From Dastarcus helophoroides (Eukaryota; Arthropoda; Insecta; Coleoptera; Bothrideridae): a stretch of DNA of 64,000 nt. Where the stretch lies: positions 12,671,638 through 12,735,637 of the forward strand of contig CM053333.1 of assembly GCA_028583605.1 (NCBI GenBank), in the 5' to 3' direction. A model generated the notes under the pieces. That model saw only the letters and a list, made by a program, of their open reading frames with translations, made no database searches and was not told the DNA's origin. This document shows, in pieces, positions 11,701-23,700 of the stretch (position 1 is its first letter; each line of letters starts with the position of its first letter). Both the position numbers and the translations under genes were made by a program.

Positions 11701-14700
11701 GTCGAAAATTTGTGATTGAAATCCAAATTCAGAGAAAATAGTGAAGGACGATTATCGGAGTTTTCTGCAAAATGTTCTTCAGACATTTGGGCTTTAAAGT
11801 TGAAATGTTACCTCAAAGGGAACATTAAAATATGTTCTTTGGAAATTTTGATTTTAATTAAAGCATCAATTTATAAAGTGAAGCGAAAATTTTGGAGTCT
11901 ATAATTGAACTTTCAAATTTTTTCTTGAAATTAGAGTTTAAGTTCCAGTGTTGAGGACAAACTCGAAATTTTGGGAATTTTTTAAAATAGATAAAACTTT
12001 TTTCGAAATTTTGACTTTTTCATTCGGAATTAGGATTTATTTAGTCAAAAATTTGATATTTTTATTTTAAATTTCAATTTCAAACTAAAATTTATAAAAA
12101 ATTTAAATGTTTCAAACTTAAACTTCAAACTGAAAACAAAAATTCAAACTTCGAAAGACACCCAAAATTTATAAAAAAGAATTTCGGGTTTTGACACCGA
12201 AAGTTAAGAAAATCTTGGAAGTGGAAATATTTGTGACCTTAAAAATTTTGTTTAGATACGAAATTTTTACAACATATCTTAATATTCGACCTTAAATTTT
12301 TATGAAATTCAAGTGGAAATTTTGTTAATTTTCAAAATACATTAGTTTTTTTCCCCACAGTTTTCATTTTGATTATAAATTTAGTTTTTTTTATGTTTTT
12401 AATTGTAAATTAAAAATATTAAAACATCAAATTGGAAACTATGAAAAAATAGTCGAAATTCCTAAAAAAAACTCGATTGCTTAAAATTCAAAGTTTCGAA
12501 AAAAAAAACTCGAAATTTAACTGCAAAATAAGACTATTTTTGATTCCCGCTCATTTATTTTAAAATAAAAAATGTGTAAGTACTTTTCCATTCTTCAAGT
12601 GAAGCTTCGATGGAGAACTGATTTACGTTTAAGATATCCTTTGGGAATTTATTTTTTCCTTTCGATATGTTTGAATGAAATATCCTGTCAATGCAACATT
12701 GCATATAATTTTGTAGTGTTCGGTTAAGAGAGAACATTGGCATGTTGCGTGTAGAAATACGTGTCCGCGTCCGCCCAACAGAGTCCGCTCAACAGAGGTT
12801 ATATTGTATGGAATTTTCTATGATATAATTCTGGACTATGAAGAACTGTCCGCTTAATAGCTTAATAGAGGTATTCGTTCATTAGAGGTGTCCGCTAAGG
12901 AAGATTTCACTGTATATAAATGATAAGTAAAGTTTGTGCTTGCCATCAGAGATATAAGCTCCTTTTCTACTGTCCAGAAGTTACACATTTATTATTAGAG
13001 ACTTAACTTTTCTTCAGCCTCCCAAAAATTGCTGAGTAGGAGGGAAGTCTCAATTTTTAGATAGCAAAAATTAAACATGAATTATGTAAAGAGAAAGTTC
13101 CAAAATTTTTAGCTTGTAATTAGCAATTTACACTTCTTTTCTGTTCTCCATAAACGAATAACAAATGAAAAGTTCGGTAATATTTCGTCTGTCGTCAGAA
13201 ATCTTAACTTCTCTTCAGTATTCTTAAAATTAAAAAGCGAAAAAGATATTTCTCTTCAAGAGTGATAAAAACTGAGCGTTAATTATTTAAATGATATGTT
13301 TTTAAGTTGCTGTTTGTCATCATTCTTCTTTCAACAAATTGAATACCAATGGTAAGTTCGTTAATTATTCCGTCTGTCGTCAAAAATTTAAATTCCTCTT
13401 CAATTCCTTGACATTAAAAAACAGAAAAAATCTTCAATTCTTGATGGTAAAAATTAACAACAGATTATATAAATGATGTTGTTTAAGTGATGTTTGCCTT
13501 TAGAAATTTAATTTTCTTTTCATTTCTTCAAAAACTAAAAACAAATGATAAATTTGTCGTCAAAAATTTAAGCTGCTCTTCAGGCTCCCAAAAACTGCTG
13601 GGCAGAAAAAAGCTTTGAATTCGATCTAATGAAAATTGAGAAAAATTATGGAAATGATAAATTTCATAAGTTTTAGTTTGTCGTTAAGAATTTAAGATTC
13701 TTTTCTGCATTTCAAAAATGAAAAACAAATTATGTAGACAATGATAAAAATCAAGTTAATTATGTAAATGTTAAGTTCTTTACGTTGCTGCTTGTCATCA
13801 ATCTTCTTTCCACAAATTGGGTACCAACGGTAAGTTCGTTAATTATTCTGCCTGTTGTCAAAGATTTAAGTTCCCCTTCAGTTCCTTGACATTAAAACAC
13901 AGAAAAAAGCTTCAATTCTTGATGGTAACAACAGATTATATAAATTATAAGTTATTTAAGTGACTATCTGCGATTAGAAATTTAATTTTCTTTTCATCTC
14001 TTCAAAAACTAAAAACAAATGATAAATTCGTCGTCAAAAATTTAAGCTGCTCTTCAGACTCCAAAAACTGCTGGGCAGAAGAAAGCTTTAATTTCGAGCT
14101 GATAAAAATTGAGAAAAATCATGAAAATGATAAATTCCGTAAGTTTTAGTTTGTCGTCAACATTTATACTTCTTTTCTGCTTTGCCAAAATGAAAAATAA
14201 ATTATGTAGACGATAAGATCCTTTGGTATTCTTCCACCTTCATCAAAAATTATTAAATCGAAGTGAGAACATGAAATACAAAATGTTTTCTCAAGCCTGT
14301 AACTTCTTAAATAGGCAACTTTGTACTGAACGTAATTAACTTAACTGACCTATTCATATTGGATAATTTATTCTTAAATGTAAATGCAGTTTTACAAGTG
14401 TTTTTGTCTAAGTTTACTTTGGATTCTAAATTAAAATTTTAAATTAATAAATTACGATGTGGACATGAGGTTCCCTTGCTGAAGTCGAGAGCATTACTTC
14501 CAAAATACTCGCTCAGGTTAAAATAAGTTGTGATGAAAAGGAATTCTTTCAAAATATAATAGAAGGTAAGTTAGCAGCATTAGCAAAATAAAGCATTTCA
14601 TATCATTCATTCACTAAGAAAGTAAAATTGTTGATTCTGTAGAGTAAGCACCCTTTTTTTCACCCCATTTTAAACGGTAGTATATTTATAGGTATGTAAA

Positions 14701-17700
14701 TTAATGTTACTAATATGCAAAAGAATCTGATAAATCCTGTGGACATATTCTTTTGCCTTTTAATACCTGTCAAATTACATTTACAGCTTTTTGTTCTGAC
14801 GATTTTATTGATCTACCTACAGCCAAGTTATTGAGGCATGGGGGCTTTGCGTTAGCCTTCTTTTTGGTAGATTCATTTTCGTAATAATGCATGAAAAAAT
14901 AAATGCAAGAGACCGAATTTATACGAAAATAATTGTTTTGGCTATTCGACTTAAAATTAAAAAGTTTTTATTGTATAATTCAATGTGAATAATGAATAAA
15001 TTCGTGAAATAATTTAAAGTTGTAAGGTATAAACTTCCTTACAAGTTTTATACAAAATATTTTCTACATATTGTAGAAGCTCTAATGAAATTAAAACTAA
15101 GCAGTTTTGATAAACACCTTGTTTGTAGAAATATAATTATCTGAATTTATTTATTTTTAAAATACTTTTTTCCCAAAATAATTATTTTTATAGTCGATTT
15201 TTTTAATTTTATTTTGCTAAATAATTCGTGCACGTTTGGTAACAGTGTGGCTCATAAAAACGTCTATCAACTTCAGAGTCGTGCAGTAGATTTTTTTGGT
15301 ATGATGTAACCCTTAGAAATGACGCCCCATAAAAGTTTTTTCTCTAAAGCAACTTTCGATTATATTTAAAAAACTGCACAAAGTTTAATGACATTAAAAT
15401 GAAAAGTTAGTTGTAAGCTTAAAGCGGAACTATCAGTCCATATGTAGCAATTATTTCAAAATTTCGATTAAAGTAACCATTTATTTTTCTAATATCGCAT
15501 ACAAAATGTTGAAGTCCATGTCAAAATTCTGACTTTTTTCAGGCAATTTAAAATTTGATTTTGTTTCCTTAAATCGAAATTCAAAACAATTTTATTCTTA
15601 AAATTACGAAAATAATAAAAACGGAAAGCGCGAAATGGGAATTTTTACAAAAAAAAACACGAAATATTTTTTTAATTTAATTTTGTTTATTATCCTCAAA
15701 GGTTTAGAATTTTTATTGAAACTGCAACTTTTTCTCGAAATAAAAAATTCACACTTTTGGTTTTTACATGTTTATCTCAAATTTTCATTTTAATATCGAC
15801 ATTTTGACTTTGCTTCCCATTTTTTGACCTCATCTCTGTTTTGACTTTTAGAAAAACCAAAAGCCGGTTCAGGTCCAAGAAATGGCGATGCAGATCCTTC
15901 TCTAGCGAGTTGGTCCGCAGCTTCATTCCCTTGTATTTCTTTGTGCCCTGGCACCCACTTAAGGTTGATCCTGTTGTATTTAGCCAGTTGCTTTAGAGTT
16001 TGTTGACAGTCCCAAACTAGTTTGGATTTGACAATGCAGCTGCTGAGAGCCTTTACCGTTTGGAATTAATGTAGATCTTTGTTCATTTAAGGTTTCTTCG
16101 AAGACAATCGTAGGCGCAGAGTTCTATTGCATGTATTTCAGTTTGAAAAATAGTTGGGCTTTAGAGGACCTATAGTTAAAGTCATAAATTCCCACTCCAG
16201 TCCCATAGGCTGTCTTTGATCCATCTGTAAACCAGATGGATAAGTTATGTTTTCCTTCAGGTACTAATTGAGCGTCAGTGTGGCTATCTAAGTCCACTTC
16301 AAAGAAACGGTCAAATTCGTATCTGGGTTGCATATAATCACGGGGCTACATTACTTGAGGATTCCCATGTGACCGGCGAAGTCTCCTTCTTTAAATTGTT
16401 TTAATTGCAATAATCTTAAGGCTCCTTTGATCACCTCCGTCTTCACTAAAAGGTGGAGAGGAATTAGACCTAGCATTACTTCCATTGCTGCTGTTGAGCA
16501 GGTGTTCATTGCGCCTGTTGTGCCCAGACATGCGTACTTTTGAACTATGTTCAGCTGGTTTTGTGCTGTCTTTTTAGTTATTTTTGGCCACCATACTAAA
16601 GAAGCGTATGTGATCAGGAGTGTAATTATCATCTTATATGACCAATAGATCATTTTCGGTTTCAGATCCCAGGTTTTGCTGAATAATCTCACGTCCAAAA
16701 CGCTGTCGTAGCTCGTTTGATTGTTCAAGTCAAATGAGGATTCCTGGTGAGCTTTTGGTCTAGGACTATTCCAAGATATTTAGTCTCACTTAAGAAGTTA
16801 AGTTGAACTCCATTCATAGTGGGAGCTGTTATATTTAGCTTCCTTCTCGTGAAAGGAATTATTATTGTTTTATTTGGGTTTACACTTAACCCTTGTTTTG
16901 AACACCAGTTTTCAATGGTGTTTAGGGGCTTTTGCATTAAATCCGATAGGATTTTTTCGTTTTTGCCCCTCATAACGACAGTCATATCATCTGCATAACT
17001 TATTGCTTCAAAGCTTGAGTAATACAGTATATTTAGGAGGTCATCAATCACGATGGATGACAGCAGTGGAGATAAAACAGCTCCTTGGGGCCAACCCCTT
17101 GCTGCGCTCACTGTGATTGAATCACTGCCCAAGGTTGCTTTGATTCTCCTACCATCCAACATGGAGACGATCCAGTCGATAGTAGGTTTCTCAAAACCTT
17201 CCTTGATAGCTGTTGTCTTTATGGATTCATATGAGGTGTTATCAAAAGCACCCTCTATGTCTATAAATCCACAAGAGCTATTTTTTTATTTGAGTATGCA
17301 CTTTCTATCTTTTTGACAAGATTGTGTAAGACTATCTCTGTGGATTTGCCTTCTTGATAGGCAAATTGATTTTCGTGAAGCGGATTCTTTGACAGTACTT
17401 CCATCATAATATGTTGATTCATAATTTTTTCCGCACATAAATTCATTATCTAAGTCATTTCCTGTGCGGTCCAGCTTGACACAGTGAGGACTTCTGTCTA
17501 TGGAGATTCTTTTTTCTACAGAACTTCCAAGCTATGGAATTTGTTACCGAACAAAATTTTCTCCAAAAATTGCAACCTATCCTTCTTTAAGAAAAGAGTT
17601 CATCGCCATTTATTCTTGTTTTCGCATTCTACTCGCGGTGCTCTAAAGTCATAGTGGGGTTGCTCTTCGCAAGTGGATTAAACTTTAAAAAAATTTCAAA

Positions 17701-20700
17701 TCTATGAGTAAAATCCCGAAAGAGGTCGATTTTTAATTCTAAAATGATCCTTTGTCGGCATAATTTTATTCCTCTCACTTCAACCGCTTGCAGTGACCAC
17801 TACCCCTTTGAAATTTTGTTAAAAATCCACTTTTTTGAAAATTTTGACTTAACCAATATGCGTCTTATTTTATTTTTTTTTAGAATTTTGAACTTTTATC
17901 TTAACATTCGAACTGTTTTTGCAAATTTTGACATTTTTAAAGATTTGTTTATTTCTTCAAAATTAGATCGATATTTTAATGATAAAAAACACATAATATT
18001 TCAATAAAAAATTTGAAAAACACTTTTTGGAAATTTGTCGATATCGACTTTTTCCTCCAAATTCAATATTTCAATATATTTGATCTAAGTTAAAAAGCAA
18101 AAGATTTCTATTAAAATATTTGTTTGCAAATTCCGTTAAAAATCTTTTTAGAAAAACTTTTTTTTTGAAATTGTATATATTATACTATGTCAAAATTTAA
18201 ATAACAGAATTAAAAATTCCGAGCAAAATTTTTGAAAATTTCGAATTTTTTATCTTTAAATTCGTCTTATTTTGTAAATTTCAGCTTTTTTTCACAAATT
18301 CAGCGTTTCCATTAACTGACGAAATATTTTAGTTTGTTAATTCATTTTAACGAAAATATTCAGGATCTTTTTTAACTTTTGGATATTACGTCCCAAGTAA
18401 TGGAGCAAAAATATTTGTTTAATAAGTTAATATATGTTATTGTTTTTATTCATGTTTTATTGGCATTTTCTTCGCCAGTTACTCCTTTCACAATTCTAGA
18501 TTTTCAGAAACTTTCTGTTAAGGATTGATAATCTCTTATAGATTGCCCCAAGTAGCGATTACGTTGGATCTTTGGTTTGTCAGTCGACTCAAAACTGAAA
18601 AACAAACAGTCACAAATAACTATTGACAAAGATCCAACACAATCGCTGCTTAGGACATTTATAAGAGATTGCCAATCCTTAACAGAGGGTTACTGAAAGT
18701 CTAAGATTGTGAAAGAGGTAACTGGCGAAAAAAAAAGCCAATAAAACACGAATGAAAATATACTTCGCAAAGAAGAAACAGAGAATATCTAAACATGTTA
18801 TTGTATTTAATACTTTTCGTTTGTTAGGTCCTGGCCACATTTGCTCCTCAGAAGAAGAGTGTGTACAAGGGGCAGATTGTGTGCCTGTTAAGGATACCGG
18901 AAAACCTGGACCCATCTCGAGCCAATACAAGGTTTGCACCTGCCAAGAAGGGCTAATAGAATTTCAAAATACTTGCGGAGGTGAGTGATTAATTTAGTTT
19001 TTTCTTCGTTTCTATTTAGTCTCGTTTTTAATTCGCTATACGTTAGTACGCACGTACAAAAGCATAAAATGTACTCTTTCCCTTTCATTTATGCTAATCC
19101 AAACTAATAAATGTGAAAGTGTGTTTGTCGGTGCGTCCACTTTTTTGGACCTTGTTGGCTCAATTACTGAACCCATTTCACCAAAAATTGGCATATAGAA
19201 GTTTCTTGTTACAAAAGATTCTTTTTGTCATGGAAAACTGTTCCCGATACTTCCAAATTAATATTTATATCCAGCAAGCACAGGCATCATATAACAGCAT
19301 TTCGGTTGACACTGACACTTGAAAAAAATCAATTGTTCGTCTCATTCGGCGCGTAATATCTAGCAAAGACAAGACAATAGTTATGTATGATGTTCATAAA
19401 TAGCTTTTTTAGTACAGACATGACGAATTTTTTTATTTCTGTGCATTGAGTGTTGACAGAAACAGATTTAAGTGTCTGCAACTGCACAGGGACCTCCACC
19501 ATTTAGGGGCCCCCACAAGAGTAGCTGGTTCCCTTTTTTTTAATCATCAAAGTTATTGTGGATGCGCAATGGAAGGATATTTTTAGACCTGACCAGTGGC
19601 GGCTGGTCTTAAAGGGCGCAAGAGCGCGCGCTCCTCGTGAAATGAGCAATCCATTCATTTCTGTTTAATGTAAAATACTTGGATTTATTATATTTTTAAA
19701 CACAAAATAATGATATACTAATTAACTAATAATACTTATGCGTGACTTGCAATAAAGTACGCAAACGTTTTATTCCATTATATCATATATTATGAGGAAA
19801 TTGAAATAAGTTGGTGCGCGCAGAATTATACACCTAGCATGGCTGCCGTGCGATGCCTATCAACGGCCTCCACGGGATACGGAGAAACAAACTACAGAAC
19901 ACCACGTTAAGGCTAGCCCGCGGTACGCAGCTCCGCTCATGCGCTATTGCCAAATGGTGAGTACGAGTTGGAGTTTGAAGTGCCTAACTGCCAATAGTAC
20001 CTCTATTCACAAAGGGATAGCGGTACCCATTCTAGGGTCTAATTATTAATTTGTAGCTTTGGATTTAAACAATTTTGATGAGAAAGTAATGAACACTCTA
20101 AAAGATCGTAAAGAGGATTTGGTTTAAAAAAAATTTTTTTTTTGGTGTTTTTGTAGAGTTTAATTAGAACTTTGTAATAAAATACATTTTATCTGCAAAT
20201 GCAGTTTTCATGAAGAAGTGATATAATTTTATTCCTATGAAAGCAAACAATTTTAATTAAGTAACCTAGAGCCGCAACGAGGAGCAGCCGTACAGAGTAA
20301 TTTAAAGGGGCTCAGAAATGTCGATAATGTTTTTTTTTTTGTACTCGATGAAAATAATTTAGAGATGATAACCCAAAAATATTTTGTAGGTTATAAGGTG
20401 TTAATTAAACTTAATTCGTAAAAAACTTTTAAATACCACACCTTTTGTATCACTTTTGTTTCTCTTAAATTTTCTACCATGCTATGGCACTGGAGTCACC
20501 TAAACTTTTAACTACTAATATTTTTGCATCTGCGCACCCCCTGTCAAAAAGTCACCAGCCGCCACTGGACCTGATGACCTTTTTTTTTAGTGGTTATAAA
20601 CAAATATTCTAGACCTTATGCTCCTTATATTGTGAAAATTGCATATATTTTTAATTTGAAATTTTTCTGAAAGTTTCAAATTTTTGCTGAAACTGTATAT

Positions 20701-23700
20701 TAAACCAAATCTTATTTTTATTAATTATAGGTTTTTTCCCAAAATTTGAATTTTTCTTTCGAAATTTGGAGTTTAATCTTAAATGTGGTTTGAATTTTAT
20801 GTAAAACTTCAGAATTTTGTAATAAATATTTAAGACAAAAGTAGAAATTTTTAGAATTTCGAGTTTAACTTTTAATTAAATTTTAAAATTTTTCTCCAAT
20901 GTGCGTCTGTGATTTCGGAATGTCAACTTTTTTTTTAATTTTAAGTCTGAAACGAAGTCTTCGGTTCTAGAAACCAAAATGTAGAGTTTTAAGTAAAAAT
21001 TTTGGAGACAAAGAGATAAAAAATGTAGGTTCAAGTTCGGAAGAAAAATAATTGCCATTTCTTAATAAATAATTAGATAAATTATTATTCTCTTTAACTT
21101 CTTAAATTCGTAAATAAATATTTAAAAAAACCATTCCGAATTTTAGTGACATCGATGGTTCATTTAAAAAAATATTGATGTTCAAACATCGATGTTTTGT
21201 TAAACGATGTTGCATTCCTATTATTATGCAGATTCGTATCGATGCAAATATCAATTATTTTAAAACTGAATCGACATCCCCACTTGAACAGATTCAGAAA
21301 CTTGTACCTAGGGATGCAAGGATCGGCCGACCCATATTATCGATAATATCGAAGCAAAAATATCGATATTTATATCGATATTATAACGATATGATATTAT
21401 CGATATTGGCCGGTAGCTGATACTAGTCGTCGCCAATGATGGGAATCGGCATTATAGAAATATGGAGATCGAAGACCTTTTTTTGGTCACCAAAAATAAC
21501 ACGTGCGAAGTATGTGGAAATTTCTAAGTGGAGCCCGTTTACAATTTTTTTTTCCAAAATATCGATTATTGATAAAAAATGTTTGATATTACCGATTATC
21601 GATGTTTGTCTGCTGTCAATATTTATATCAGTATTAAGATTAGGGATGATCGATATTCATCGATGGTGAATGAACATCGATGTTTAGTGGAAAAATATCG
21701 ATGTTAAGTTTTCGATAATATTGACACATCGATGTTACGAGAATAAAATCGGAACATCGATATCGATACACTCTAAGTCTAGGGCTAGGCCATCTAGCGT
21801 CATTAGGTGTAACAAATGTTGCTGATTAATGTTGTTATTAGACGAGGCGTTAAATACCGCGACACATTCCAAAAGTTTATTGGTTACAATCCATCACGTG
21901 ATCTGCTGGATTTCTATTGGCTGAATGGATATCATAAAAGCGCGGGTTTCTTAAAACCCGTATACCTTCACCTCTCGCAAAAACGTACTAAGCTACTCAA
22001 ACTGCCCGAACCTCAAACTAATTGATTATGTTTTTCAAACGCTTCCTACATTTGGTATTTCAACTAATTTGAATAGTAATGCAGTCCTATATTTTTAAAT
22101 GTTTCATTTGTGGTAAAATCTTTATTACTTATTCCGTTATTAGTTAAATTTGAATTATTATTACCGAGATAAAATTTGACAGTAGTTTTCAATTATATTC
22201 TTTAAACAAGTTATTTTTTTTCAAAAAGTTTATATTAAAAAATATATTCAAAAATGAGAATTAAAATATTTTTTTTATCAAAAATGTTATTTATTTTTTT
22301 ATGAATAATCAATAGAAACATTTTTATATCTGTCAGATTTTTTTAAGCGACTAAATAACTCCGTAATTGTTTCAAATTTGTAAATCAATATTCAATTATG
22401 TAAAAACTGACCAACATTCAGGCGCGCGAAGTAGCGTTCGAGGCTAGATGGCACTATTTTTCAACAACAAAACAACAACAAAAATTTTAATAATGGAGGT
22501 AAAAGTTTCGGGAGATAAAACTTTTTTTTTTTATTGAAAATTTTTCTTCTTAAAAATCTTTTTTCAAATTTCTTAAACGCTAATAATTTTGAAGCTATTC
22601 GCGAAAAACTAAATCTGATTTTTTTCAAATTTTTATTTGTTAATAACTTATGCGATTGTTCATGTAAAGGTTTCAAACTTCTTTTACACGCTATTCTGCA
22701 TCAAATAAGCCCTCGTCCATTTTTTTATTCGCTATAGCAACGAACATGCTTATAAACTTGTGGATTAGAATTCAATTAGACTAGTAGGAATTATTGTAAA
22801 GTCGATGTAAGACGCAAATATCATGTTTTAAAAATCGCGCGCTTGTCATCTTGTGAACCAATTACTTTTTGGAATGCGTCGCGGTATTTAACGCCTCGTG
22901 TTATTAGTATTATTTCACCTTCACCCAATTTACACTAGATGTCGCTAATCGATGTAACCAAATTAAAACCAACAAAATAAAAAACTGTCAATTTCAAGCC
23001 ATGGTCAACTTTTTTTCTTATCTAAGAATAAAGTGGGAACGAGTGTTAGTAGAACTTAATTTTTTTTAGTAATCAAACTTTGAAAACGAAATAATAGGTA
23101 CAGTAAATCTACTTTATATTGTATTCTATGTCTGTCCAGTAAACTCAAACTTTTGCAGTAATGTAACCCAACAATCTACCATGAATTTGCTTACATCGCT
23201 TACTAAATGTATAACTTATAATAAAATAGATTGTTTTTGTTTTTACCTAAAACATCGATGTTTTCGGACATCGATATTTTTCTTTCGATATTCATCGTAC
23301 ATCGATACTTTTGAACCGATAATAATATTGATGTCAATATCGATGTTTTTCTAATATCGATCATCCCTACTTGTCCCCAATCTAAACACAGACTTGGGCT
23401 AGTGTGACATTATATCCAACTCGAGAGCTGATAAAAGTTCCGGCAAGTAGATACTAAAAAATCAACGAACAATCTACTTGTGACTCCTAAGTAGCGCCAC
23501 CCATTGCTCCACAGAAGAAATTAGGGACAAACTCCAAGAAGTGTCCTATGCATATACTTATTAAGTATACGGTCATATGCAAATTGAATGCAACCTAAAC
23601 TACAGTATGCAGCCCCCTAAATAGAGCTGCATAATGTAGTCTGAATTGTATTCTCTTTGATGGATTGATGATAATATTCCTTGCGCTGTACGTACATGAA

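Noticed and set aside
17053..17316. 87-codon + strand frame
   Set aside because: Antisense shadow of the reverse transcriptase core of the minus-strand LINE.
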